A stretch of DNA of 7,602 bases from Calditrichota bacterium (GCA_016934605.1 JAFGSO010000419.1:1-7602); one strand, 5' to 3'. Numbered from the stretch's first letter, positions 1-7,487 are shown. Program-made: numbers and translations. Notes: generated by a model from the sequence alone, not told the origin.

Positions 1-477
1 TCTTCTTCCGGGAAACTGTGCAACCGGCATTAGTTCAATTACATTCACACCCAGTTCTTTTAAATGCCCTAGCCGATCTATTGCAGCTTCAAAAGTACCG
101 GAAGATGTAAATGTGCCTACATGTAGCTCATAAATAATATAATCTCGCAAAGGGATTCCTCTCCATCCACCATCTGTCCAGGGGAAAAGGCGATGATTGA
201 TAACCTGCGAGGGCTTATGAACTCCGTCCGGCTGAAAATGAGATGCCGGATCGGGACGCTCCACCTTTTGGTCAATCCGGAAGAGGTAACGCAGTTCTTC
301 AGGAGGATTTGAAATTTCCAAACGCCAGTAGCCGAGCTCATCTTTTTCCATTGCAATTTTCCGGTTCCCATCTTTTGTAAGCAACAGTTCCACTTTTTCG
401 GAAAATGGTGCCCAGACGGTAAAGATACATCTGTCGGGTTCGGTATAATATGGACCTATAATCATATTCTGCATCAT
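1..477 (-). CDS. treZ: Maltooligosyltrehalose trehalohydrolase, N-terminal part (3' end beyond window)
   Basis: TreZ (GH13_10) hydrolyses the alpha-1,4 bond next to the trehalosyl end of maltooligosyl-trehalose made by TreY, releasing free trehalose in the cytoplasm. The gene runs off the left edge; 159 residues are visible of about 600 usual for the family. Seen: an N-terminal beta-sandwich (E-set/CBM48-like) with TVWAPFSEKVEL at 20-31, the family block RPDPASHFQPDGVHKPS at 74-90, then the start of the GH13 barrel with YELHVGTFT at 116-124 and ELGVNVIELMPVAQFPG at 141-157. These blocks are typical of TreZ and separate it from GlgB. The catalytic residues lie outside the window. The start is uncertain: ATGs occur at 477, 474 and 465; the AGGA at 480-477 suits 465 (spacer 11 nt) better than the others. 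It begins 13 nt after the treS-mak stop, so it is probably co-transcribed. GlgB or another GH13 enzyme is a less likely alternative. Confidence 0.88.
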   Translation of the reverse strand, partial: MMQNMIIGPYYTEPDRCIFTVWAPFSEKVELLLTKDGNRKIAMEKDELGYWRLEISNPPEELRYLFRIDQKVERPDPASHFQPDGVHKPSQVINHRLFPWTDGGWRGIPLRDYIIYELHVGTFTSSGTFEAAIDRLGHLKELGVNVIELMPVAQFPGRR

Positions 478-480
478 CCT
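463..480 (-). promoter_or_regulatory. Ribosome binding site region that decides the treZ start
   Basis: The minus strand reads AGGATGATGCAGAATATG here. AGGA (480-477) overlaps the first ATG (477-475), is 3 nt or less from the second (474-472), and lies 11 nt before the third (465-463). By Shine-Dalgarno spacing the third ATG is the best start, giving a protein beginning MIIGPYY; the first is the longest in-frame choice. A weak GAG within the treS stop region (492-490) is the only site for the first ATG. Confidence 0.4.
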
Positions 481-490
481 GTCTATATTC

Positions 491-3400
491 TCAGCTCTTA
501 GCTGTATTGATTCGGTTAATGGCGGACTTTATTCCCTTGACAGGAATAACCACCCAGTCCGGTCGGTTATTCAGTTCGTAACCCAGTTCATAAACGGCTT
601 TATTCAACAGGAAAGCATCCAGCAGTATGGCCAGGTCGCTTTTATCGTCCGGAATCAGTCCTGCTGTTTCAATGTTTTCAAGATAGCCATACAGGTACAT
701 TCCGCTGATAACTTTATGCCATCGTCCCAGTTGTTTTTCGATGAAAACGTGATCTTCCGGATGGGTTGTGACATGCTGAATGAATGCGGAGTATGCTGCA
801 TAATGAAAAGAACGGATCATTCCGGCCACATCGCGCAATGGTGAGTATTTAAGTCTCCGTTCACTGTGGGCCCTGGCGGGTTCTCCTTCAAAATCGAAGA
901 TAATATAATCTTTGCCTGTGAAAAGCACCTGTCCAAGATGGAAATCCCCATGGATCCTGATTTTTTTTGCGTTGAATTTTTTTCTGGTGATCGTAAGAAG
1001 TTGATCCAGAATTTCTTCCTGATTATTAAATATTTCCTCTGCCTCTTCACGTACTTCAGCCGGTAGACGCGATTTCATTTTATTCAGCAGACTTAATTGC
1101 TGTTTGACGCTGTTCCTTATATTTTGATAAACCGACCGTTGATAAAGCAGTGAAAAAGCTTCCGGTTCAAAAGCCGGATTTCCCCGGGAGGAGGCCAATG
1201 CGCGATGCATCTCAGCGGTTCTCTGTCCCAGAATAATTGCGTTATTCAGGTTGGTATGACCAGTTAAATTCTGAAACAGTTCGGGAATAGTATCATAGGT
1301 GAGATCCATAAAGGAGGTTGTTTCCCACTGGAGATCTTCTATTTCGCTCCGGTGAGAAAGGGCATTATTGGTAAAATAGTCCAGTGCATTAAGAGTATGC
1401 GTCCAGCCATCTCCTTCGTTCTGCACGAACCCCTGGAGCAGACCTAAAACAACCATTTCTTTTCCTTTTTCATGAAATTCCAGTGATCCGGCGAAGGGAG
1501 GAATATTCCTGAACCTTGTATATTCCGTCAGAAATCGGATAATTTCCATATCGGGATTCATGCCTTCTTCAATTCGCCGGTACAGTTTTAGAAAGAAACT
1601 GTTCCCATAAAGCACTGAGGAATTGCTCTGTTCTACCTTCAGTACCCGTGAGGTAATATCGTCCTGATCGGCCCTGATTTCACCGAAATTTTTGCCGCGG
1701 GTTGCCTTGAATTCTCCCCAGGAACCCTTTATTTTTTTTCGGCTTTCTACCATCTGCAGCAGTTGGTCCCGGAACTCTGACTGATAAAGACTATCAAAAA
1801 TAATTCCCTCTCCATCACTGCAGTCAATCTTGGAGAGCACTGCCTGGGGTGAATCATGCATGATTTTTGCTGAATCTTCGAAGTGTGTAAAGGAAATCGG
1901 AATAAAATATATCTCCGGATTCCCGTGGGTATATTTGACTTCCGCGAAGAGCAGATGCCCCATTACATCGTCACGAGGATGAAAAATATCTTTTATTATT
2001 CTGACACTCCTGATAGTTCTGGCCTTTCCGCCGAACCAGCGACTCCCTCTCAGGTATGAAGGCAAAATTTCAGTTTCCAGAAAATTGCGATATTCATCTG
2101 TTAAAATTTTATCCCATGAACCCTCAATAACCACTTCAGGTATTTCCCGTTTTTCAAATCCGGGCTCTCGCTCTGCGTCAGATTGAAGCAGAAGCCAGAA
2201 GTGATCATATGGTCCCAGAGTTATGAGATAATCATTTTCTCCGATACGTGGGAATGAATTCTGGCTGAAGATTTCAGTAGGAATTAATCCGTCATATTCG
2301 CTTAAATTCAGTTCAGCCACCTGAGAAAAACGGGAGAGGTTGATAACAACCAGAATTACCTCATTTTCGTAACGCCGGATGAAAGCAAGAACTTTCGGAT
2401 TATCCGGATGAAGAAATTCAAGAGTGCCACGACTGAAGGATTTATATTGTTTCCGGACACCGATTACACGTTTCATCCACCACAGCAGAGAGGAGAGGTT
2501 ACGTTCCTGATTTTCAACATTTATTGTTTCAAAATGGTATTCCGGATCGATAATAACAGGCAGATAGAGCTGATGGGGATTGGCTGTGGAGAAACCGGCA
2601 TTTCGATCGGAGCTCCACTGCATTGGTGTGCGAACCCCAGCCCGGTCGCCCAGATAATAGTTATCTCCCATGCCGATTTCATCCCCATAGTAAAGCACCG
2701 GTGTTCCTGGAAGTGAGAAAAGGATGATATTCATTAGTTCTATTTTACGTCTGTTATTATTGAGCAGAGGAGCCAGCCGGCGTCGGATGCCCAGATTTAT
2801 CCGGGAACGGGGATCCCGGGCATAAACGCGATACATATAATCCCGTTCCTCGTCTGTAACCATTTCCAGTGTCAGTTCATCGTGATTCCGGAGAAACATA
2901 GCCCACTGTGAGATTTCAGGGATTTCAGGTGTCTGCTCCAGAATATCCACAATAGGAAAACGGTCTTCCATCTGGATAGACATGAACAGGCGGGGCATCA
3001 CCGGAAAGTGGAAGGCCATATGGCATTCATCTCCTTTTCCCAGATACGCCACAGCATCTTCGGGCCATTGATTTGCTTCTGCCAGAAGCATACGGTTTTT
3101 AAACCTGGTGTCCACATGATCCCGCAGTTTTTTTAGAAACTGGTGTGTTTCTTTCAGATTCTCACAGTTGGTTCCTTCCCGTTCGTATAGATAGGGAATA
3201 GCGTCCAGCCTGAGGCCATCCACTCCCATCCCGAACCAGAAATCCAGCGCTCTGAACAATTCTTTATGAACCCTGAGATTGTCAAAATTGAGATCCGGTT
3301 GATGAGAATAAAACCGGTGCCAGTAATACGCCCTGGCTACAGAATCCCATGTCCAGTTGGATGTTTCAAAATCTTTGAAAATGATCCGTGCATCTGAATA

Positions 3401-3832
3401 TCGTTCCGGAGAGTCACTCCACACATAAAAATCTCTCCATACAGAGCCGGGTTTTGCCTTCCTGGACTTTTGGAACCAGGGATGCTGATCGGAAGTGTGG
3501 TTTATTACCAGCTCAGTAATGATGCGAATGCCCCTGTTATGAGCTTCGCGCAGCAGCAGCTTAAAATCGCGCAGTGTGCCATAATCCGGATTGATACTGA
3601 AATAGTCGGAAATGTCGTAACCATCGTCCCGCAGCGGTGAGGGATAAAAAGGAAGAATCCAGATGGCTGTTACACCAAGCCCTTCCAGATAATCCAGTTT
3701 TTTCACCAGACCTCTCAGATCTCCCATACCGTCGCCCGACTCATCGAAAAAGGATTTAACATGGACTTCGTAGATCACTGCATCCTTGTACCAGAGGGGG
3801 TCATCAACCAGTTTCTTAATCTTTTTCGCCAT
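491..3832 (-). CDS. treS: Trehalose synthase / maltokinase fusion protein (TreS-Mak)
   Basis: This two-domain cytoplasmic enzyme has 1113 residues, the usual size of TreS-Mak fusions. Residues about 12-550 form a GH13_16 trehalose synthase that interconverts trehalose and maltose. The opening DPLWYKDAVIYEVHVKSF (11-28) is characteristic, and the four GH13 regions are intact: VINHTS at 109-114, GVDGLRLD at 203-210 with nucleophile D210, LLAEANQW at 249-256 with acid/base E252, and FLRNHDE at 313-319 with H317-D318. Residues about 575-1113 form a maltokinase (Mak/Pep2, aminoglycoside-phosphotransferase fold) that makes maltose-1-phosphate from maltose and ATP. It shows YLRGSRWFGGKART (593-606), EQSNSSV (734-740) followed by probable ATP-binding K749, HGDFHLGQ (961-968) with catalytic D963, and DFEGEPAR (980-987). 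Both halves look active. The start follows AAAGGA (3845-3840) with a 7-nt spacer. It lies 18 nt after glgE and 13 nt before treZ. Fusion lets maltose pass directly to phosphorylation and on to GlgE. The reading frame is uninterrupted. Confidence 0.96.
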   Translation of the reverse strand: MAKKIKKLVDDPLWYKDAVIYEVHVKSFFDESGDGMGDLRGLVKKLDYLEGLGVTAIWILPFYPSPLRDDGYDISDYFSINPDYGTLRDFKLLLREAHNRGIRIITELVINHTSDQHPWFQKSRKAKPGSVWRDFYVWSDSPERYSDARIIFKDFETSNWTWDSVARAYYWHRFYSHQPDLNFDNLRVHKELFRALDFWFGMGVDGLRLDAIPYLYEREGTNCENLKETHQFLKKLRDHVDTRFKNRMLLAEANQWPEDAVAYLGKGDECHMAFHFPVMPRLFMSIQMEDRFPIVDILEQTPEIPEISQWAMFLRNHDELTLEMVTDEERDYMYRVYARDPRSRINLGIRRRLAPLLNNNRRKIELMNIILFSLPGTPVLYYGDEIGMGDNYYLGDRAGVRTPMQWSSDRNAGFSTANPHQLYLPVIIDPEYHFETINVENQERNLSSLLWWMKRVIGVRKQYKSFSRGTLEFLHPDNPKVLAFIRRYENEVILVVINLSRFSQVAELNLSEYDGLIPTEIFSQNSFPRIGENDYLITLGPYDHFWLLLQSDAEREPGFEKREIPEVVIEGSWDKILTDEYRNFLETEILPSYLRGSRWFGGKARTIRSVRIIKDIFHPRDDVMGHLLFAEVKYTHGNPEIYFIPISFTHFEDSAKIMHDSPQAVLSKIDCSDGEGIIFDSLYQSEFRDQLLQMVESRKKIKGSWGEFKATRGKNFGEIRADQDDITSRVLKVEQSNSSVLYGNSFFLKLYRRIEEGMNPDMEIIRFLTEYTRFRNIPPFAGSLEFHEKGKEMVVLGLLQGFVQNEGDGWTHTLNALDYFTNNALSHRSEIEDLQWETTSFMDLTYDTIPELFQNLTGHTNLNNAIILGQRTAEMHRALASSRGNPAFEPEAFSLLYQRSVYQNIRNSVKQQLSLLNKMKSRLPAEVREEAEEIFNNQEEILDQLLTITRKKFNAKKIRIHGDFHLGQVLFTGKDYIIFDFEGEPARAHSERRLKYSPLRDVAGMIRSFHYAAYSAFIQHVTTHPEDHVFIEKQLGRWHKVISGMYLYGYLENIETAGLIPDDKSDLAILLDAFLLNKAVYELGYELNNRPDWVVIPVKGIKSAINRINTAKS

Positions 3833-3850
3833 GGAACAATCCTTTCAGTA

Positions 3851-5836
3851 TCACATGAAATAGTCGAAATCTTTCTCCCGGCGGATCCGCCTGTATAACC
3901 GGAAAATTTTTGCCGGCATTTTATCCGGATCAATCATGATTGAGTGATTTTTTCCCTGCCAGAAAAGCCTGGTATCCGAAATCAGCTCATGAGCCAGAAA
4001 AGACTCCCGTTGTGGAATTTCCAGTTTATCAAGCGGAAGGGCGAATCTTCCGGCCTGATGAGAATAGGAATCCATGTTAATCACTACCAGAATAATATTG
4101 GACAGCTCTTCATCCGTTTTAATGAATCCCAGCAGATGTTCATTATCAATGTTAAGAAAATCTATATTGTTTGTATCCTGAAGTGCCGTGTTTTCATGTC
4201 GGATTCGATTGATAGTGGTGATGATTTTCTGCAGACTATCCGGACTGTTTAAATTCCAATTTTTTATTTCATATTTTTCTGAATTCAGGTATTCTTCCTT
4301 GCCGTCTACTGCCCGGTTTTCCATCAATTCAAAGGCCGGAGCATACATGCCATAGTTTGATGATAAAGTAGCTGCCAGCATCAACCTGATAATAAAGGTA
4401 TTCCGGTTTCCAAACTGCAGATGTTCCGGTAAAATGTCAGGCGTATTTGGCCAGAAATTGGGCCGGAATACTTCTTTTACTTCGGTGCGGGTCAGTTCAT
4501 TCATATAATCCATGAATTCCCATTTGGTATTCCGCCAGGTAAAATAAGTGTAAGACTGACTGAATCCCACTTTCGCCAGGCGATACATAACTTTAGGCCT
4601 GGTAAATGCTTCTGACAGGAAGATGATATCAGGATATTCCTTTCTCACTTCTATAATCAGCCACTCCCAGAATGCAAATGGTTTTGTATGCGGATTATCG
4701 ATCCGAAATATTCGGACGCCCTGCTCGATCCAGAAAAACACAACACTTTTCAATTCTTCCCACAGTTCTTGCCAGTTTTCTGTTTCAAAATTAACGGGAA
4801 GTACATCCTGATATTTTTTTGGGGGATTTTCTGCGTACTGAACGGTTCCGTCCGGTCTCCATTTAAACCACTCGGGATGTTCTTTTACATAAGGATGGTC
4901 CGGAGAGCATTGAAATGCGAGATCCAGAGCAATTTCGATCTGGTTTTCAATGGCTTTTTTTGTGAAACGTTTAAAATCGGTAATTGGTCCAAGTTCAGGA
5001 TGTACAGATTTATGCCCACCTTCCGCCGAACCTATTGCCCAGGGGCTTCCGGGATCTCCCGGTTTTGAAATAGTTGAATTATTTTTCCCCTTTCTGTTTT
5101 TCTGTCCGATGGGATGAATCGGCGGAAAATAAAGCACATCGAAGCCCATTTCAGCAATCCGGGGAAGCAACTTTTCACAGTCCTTAAAAGTAGCGTATTT
5201 GCCTGAAGTTTTGCCAAATGAGCGGGGAAAAATTTCGTACCATGTACTGAATTTTGCTTTCTTGCGGTCTACATGAACCATAAGCTCTTTATGATAAAAT
5301 GTCGACAGATTTTTATCGGGATAACGTGATGCTGTTTCTCCAACTTCCGGGTTTAGTGCCACAATCCTGGAACCGGCCTGGTCATCATCTGTATTCAGTA
5401 TTTCAGCCCACTTTTTTAATTGAGCAGATTCCTTCGAGGGAGCCCGTTCGGCAGCCCGTTTCAGAAAATCCGCACCGATCCTCAGATCTACGCTGACATC
5501 CTGTCCGGCGTCTATTTTTTTTCTGATATCTTTCTGCCAGGTTTTAAAATGATCGACCCAGGCTTGCAAAGTATATAAATACTCACCAACTTCCAGGGGA
5601 ATGAATGTGGCCGTCCAGCGATCATTTAAAAGAAAGCTCATTGGAACTTCCCGCCATTCCTGGTCTTTACTATTGCGATACATTAAAATCGCTGCAATTT
5701 CCTCATGACCGTCTGAAAAGATATCTGCTTCTACTTTAACCGGTTCATTGACAATGCGTTTTATCGCAAAAAGTCCACCATTGATTTCCGGTTTTACGCC
5801 TTCAATCACAACCCTCTTGCGCCCTTCAATTTGCAT
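3851..5836 (-). CDS. glgE: Alpha-1,4-glucan:maltose-1-phosphate maltosyltransferase (GlgE)
   Basis: GlgE (GH13_3) transfers maltose from alpha-maltose-1-phosphate to the non-reducing end of an alpha-1,4-glucan, releasing phosphate; it acts in the cytoplasm. The 661 residues match the family length (about 660-700). Seen: an N-terminal beta-sandwich domain (about 9-190, DUF3416-like), the barrel beginning at TWYEIFPRSF (198-207), FPPIHPIG (237-244), and RIFRIDN (375-381) with nucleophile D380 followed by the GlgE-typical N381. Acid/base E409 lies in FLSEA and the third acid, D467, in WPNTPDIL. The D380-to-E409 spacing equals the one I recall for the Streptomyces enzyme. KKYQD (340-344) and N381 fit the phosphate-binding positions that set GlgE apart from ordinary amylases. 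A C-terminal beta domain ends the protein. The start has a strong site, AGGGAA (5847-5842) with a 5-nt spacer. The gene ends 18 nt before treS-mak, which supplies its substrate. All key residues look intact. Confidence 0.97.
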   Translation of the reverse strand: MQIEGRKRVVIEGVKPEINGGLFAIKRIVNEPVKVEADIFSDGHEEIAAILMYRNSKDQEWREVPMSFLLNDRWTATFIPLEVGEYLYTLQAWVDHFKTWQKDIRKKIDAGQDVSVDLRIGADFLKRAAERAPSKESAQLKKWAEILNTDDDQAGSRIVALNPEVGETASRYPDKNLSTFYHKELMVHVDRKKAKFSTWYEIFPRSFGKTSGKYATFKDCEKLLPRIAEMGFDVLYFPPIHPIGQKNRKGKNNSTISKPGDPGSPWAIGSAEGGHKSVHPELGPITDFKRFTKKAIENQIEIALDLAFQCSPDHPYVKEHPEWFKWRPDGTVQYAENPPKKYQDVLPVNFETENWQELWEELKSVVFFWIEQGVRIFRIDNPHTKPFAFWEWLIIEVRKEYPDIIFLSEAFTRPKVMYRLAKVGFSQSYTYFTWRNTKWEFMDYMNELTRTEVKEVFRPNFWPNTPDILPEHLQFGNRNTFIIRLMLAATLSSNYGMYAPAFELMENRAVDGKEEYLNSEKYEIKNWNLNSPDSLQKIITTINRIRHENTALQDTNNIDFLNIDNEHLLGFIKTDEELSNIILVVINMDSYSHQAGRFALPLDKLEIPQRESFLAHELISDTRLFWQGKNHSIMIDPDKMPAKIFRLYRRIRREKDFDYFM

Positions 5837-5850
5837 GATATTTCCCTGAT

Positions 5851-5902
5851 TTTAAAAATGAATATAAATTATAATATAAATATAAAATGTTCCTGTTCCA
5901 AA
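5851..5902 (-). promoter_or_regulatory. A+T-rich leader and possible promoter of glgE-treS-treZ
   Basis: The stretch 5851-5888 upstream of glgE is almost wholly A/T, unlike the flanking genes, as expected for a promoter region. On the minus strand TTTG (5902-5899) is followed after 20 nt by TATATTAT (5878-5871), a partial match to the Bacteroidota TTTG/TAnnTTTG pair. A perfect sigma70-like TATAAT also occurs at 5873-5868 but without a good -35 at 17 nt. A promoter here would let glgE, treS-mak and treZ be expressed apart from glgM. The exact element is uncertain. Confidence 0.3.
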
Positions 5903-6012
5903 CCGCATCAAAGCTGTCTTAAAGGATTATGGTTCTTGTTTGTCAGTAATTATTAGATTTACAGATACGAACACTGATGGGGAAGTTGTTTGGTCAAGTA
6001 AGCTGGAACAGG
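5888..6012. repeat. Widely spaced inverted repeat CCTGTTCCA / TGGAACAGG in the glgM-glgE spacer
   Basis: CCTGTTCCA (5892-5900) and TGGAACAGG (6004-6012) are perfect 9-bp inverted copies separated by 103 nt. The left copy overlaps a tandem TGTTCC-TGTTCC (5888-5899), so the GGAACA core occurs three times in the spacer. The left arm sits just upstream of the A+T-rich leader of glgE, the right arm just after the glgM stop codon. This could be a pair of operator half-sites or a long-range stem in the transcript. A chance 9-bp match in a spacer of this size is not negligible. Confidence 0.35.
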
Positions 6013-6033
6013 GCAGAATGGATTATTCCGGGT

Positions 6034-7254
6034 TTAATTTTTTCTTAAATCTTCATAAAATTCTCTGGTACGGCGGGCAACGCTTTGCCAGCTGAAATAT
6101 TTTTCAACCCGCTCACGGGATTTACGTCCCATGAAGTGAAGCTTTTCTTCATTACTGAGTACTCTGTTAACTGCTTCTGCCAGATCTCTCGAAAATTTTT
6201 CCGGATTTTTCGGCTCGAAATTGTTCTGGTTTACAGCTTCGAACGGTACCAGCAATCCCGTTTCTTCAGGCACCACGATTTCCGGAATTCCACCAACGGC
6301 AGAGGCAACCACCGGGGTTTCACAGGCCATCGCTTCAAGATTGATAATGCCAAACGGTTCGTAAACGGAGGGACAAACAAAAAGGGCTGCATGGCTGTAT
6401 AAAGTAATCACTTCATTTTTGGGAAGCACCCGGGGAATCCATACTATCGGTATATCACTTTCTTTTTTTGCCTTCTCGACAGCCTGTTCCATTTCGTATG
6501 AAATTTCCTCGGTATCCGGTGCACCGGCACAAAGAACTACCTGAATACCCGAATTCAAATAGCGGATAGCATTTACCAGGTGGATGATTCCTTTTTGACG
6601 GGTTATCCGTCCGACAAATAGAACAAAGGGTTTCTCAGGATCGATATCAAAAGAGCGGATAAGGGTATCATCATGAGTAAACTGGTATTCTCTCAAATCG
6701 ATTCCATTGTGTATCACCCGGATTTTATCAGAAGCAACGTGGTACAGATCCTGAACATCTTTTTTCATGGCTTGAGAGACAGCAATCACACCATCCGAAT
6801 TTTCATAGGCAGTTTTTTCAATCCAGGAGCTTCCACGGTAAGCAGTGCCCAGCTGCTCTTCTTTCCACGGACGATGCGGTTCGAGAGAGTGGGTGGACAA
6901 CACCAGAGGTGCCTCGGATATTTGTTTTGCTAAAACCCCGGCAAGATGAGAGTACCAGGTATGGCAATGAATAATATCGGCTCTTTGAATGGTACCAACC
7001 ATCACTACATTATTTAATAAAGTGTTCATAAAGCCGCGATGCCTCGGCTCCTGGAATGGAGGCTGAAATTCAGACGATATCCCGGTCACTGTAAGATTCC
7101 CTTCATTGATGTGCTGGTCTCCAAAACAGAGGACTTTTATCTGGTCTTCATTTCTGCCAAGAGCTGCAAGTTCCCGCGTCAGATATTCCACATGAACTCC
7201 CGCCCCTCCGTACGTGTGAGGTGGGTATTCACGCGTCAGGATGACTATTTCCAT
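6034..7254 (-). CDS. glgM: GT4 glucosyltransferase, GlgM/actinobacterial-type glycogen synthase
   Basis: This is a cytoplasmic GT-B retaining glucosyltransferase of family GT4, 406 residues. It resembles the corynebacterial/mycobacterial type (TIGR02149) rather than the GT5 GlgA of E. coli. In mycobacteria the relative GlgM joins ADP-glucose to glucose-1-phosphate to give maltose-1-phosphate, the GlgE substrate. Seen: LTREYPPHTYGGAGVHVEYL at 6-25, with a glycine-rich GGAG loop instead of the KTGGL of GT5 synthases; HTWYSHLAG (98-106); THSLEPHRPWK (121-131); FVGRITRQKG (213-222) with R216 and K221 placed to bind the nucleotide-sugar diphosphate; and the EX7E motif from E299 to E307 in EPFGIINLE. 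There is no signal peptide or membrane segment. The start follows AAAGGA (7265-7260) with a 5-nt spacer. It lies 197 nt upstream of glgE in the same direction. The fold and family are secure; the acceptor (glucose-1-phosphate or glucan) is inferred mainly from context. Primer-independent glycogen synthase (GlgA) is the alternative. Confidence 0.85.
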   Translation of the reverse strand: MEIVILTREYPPHTYGGAGVHVEYLTRELAALGRNEDQIKVLCFGDQHINEGNLTVTGISSEFQPPFQEPRHRGFMNTLLNNVVMVGTIQRADIIHCHTWYSHLAGVLAKQISEAPLVLSTHSLEPHRPWKEEQLGTAYRGSSWIEKTAYENSDGVIAVSQAMKKDVQDLYHVASDKIRVIHNGIDLREYQFTHDDTLIRSFDIDPEKPFVLFVGRITRQKGIIHLVNAIRYLNSGIQVVLCAGAPDTEEISYEMEQAVEKAKKESDIPIVWIPRVLPKNEVITLYSHAALFVCPSVYEPFGIINLEAMACETPVVASAVGGIPEIVVPEETGLLVPFEAVNQNNFEPKNPEKFSRDLAEAVNRVLSNEEKLHFMGRKSRERVEKYFSWQSVARRTREFYEDLRKN

Positions 7255-7298
7255 AAGAATCCTTTATCAATTTTTGTGTTCCGGCTACTGAAACGGTA

Positions 7299-7330
7299 CA
7301 AATGTAGAGAGGATTTGTCTGACTTTCAAG
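7299..7330 (-). promoter_or_regulatory. Candidate Bacteroidota-type promoter for glgM
   Basis: Read on the minus strand, TACATTTG (7306-7299) fits the Bacteroidota -7 consensus TAnnTTTG exactly. A CTTG (7330-7327), partly matching the -33 TTTG element, lies 20 nt upstream, within the usual 19-21 nt. A transcript would begin near 7292, giving a leader of about 38 nt before the glgM ATG at 7254, with the AAAGGA site inside it. Consensus and spacing are seen; activity is inferred. Confidence 0.4.
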
Positions 7331-7487
7331 CTTCTTTGCAGATAGCAGGTTGGCAGGTAAATAATTGCAAAAAGGAATCACGAAAGGGCTGTAACCAATA
7401 ATCCCCCTTACCTATATTATGGGATAAGATATATCCTTTGTAAAAGGTGGATTATATGTAAAAGTCTCGGTGTAATTTCTCTAATTT

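Noticed and set aside
117..371. Minus-strand open frame of 84 codons inside the treZ region
   Set aside because: It overlaps the treZ frame in a different phase; the treZ frame carries clear family motifs while this one resembles nothing.
866..1066. Plus-strand open frame of 66 codons opposite the maltokinase domain
   Set aside because: It lies wholly antisense to a well-conserved catalytic stretch and its composition is that of a reverse-complement shadow.
4688..5068. Plus-strand open frame of 126 codons opposite glgE
   Set aside because: Antisense to the GlgE barrel, with no recognisable domain and no ribosome binding site noted; a shadow of the real gene. The same applies to 2408-2716, 3944-4252 and 6085-6402.
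5852..5908. An 18-codon minus-strand peptide (MRFGTGTFYIYIIIYIHF) just before glgE, possible leader peptide
   Set aside because: No Shine-Dalgarno before its ATG, and its Ile/Tyr richness is simply what A+T-rich DNA encodes; no attenuator hairpin follows.
7039..7401. Plus-strand open frame of 120 codons crossing the glgM start and its upstream region
   Set aside because: More than half is antisense to the conserved glgM N-terminus, and the rest covers the probable promoter; no family resemblance.
7384..7412. AAGGG/CCCTT pairing upstream of a T-run on the minus strand, possible terminator
   Set aside because: The stem is 5 bp with a loop of about 16 nt, and the T-run starts about 10 nt after the stem, too far for a normal intrinsic terminator.
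7422..7447. Two small hairpins (GGATA/TATCC and CCTTT/AAAGG) after the transporter-like gene, possible terminator
   Set aside because: Stems are only 5 bp, they share bases so cannot both form, and no T-run follows on the minus strand.
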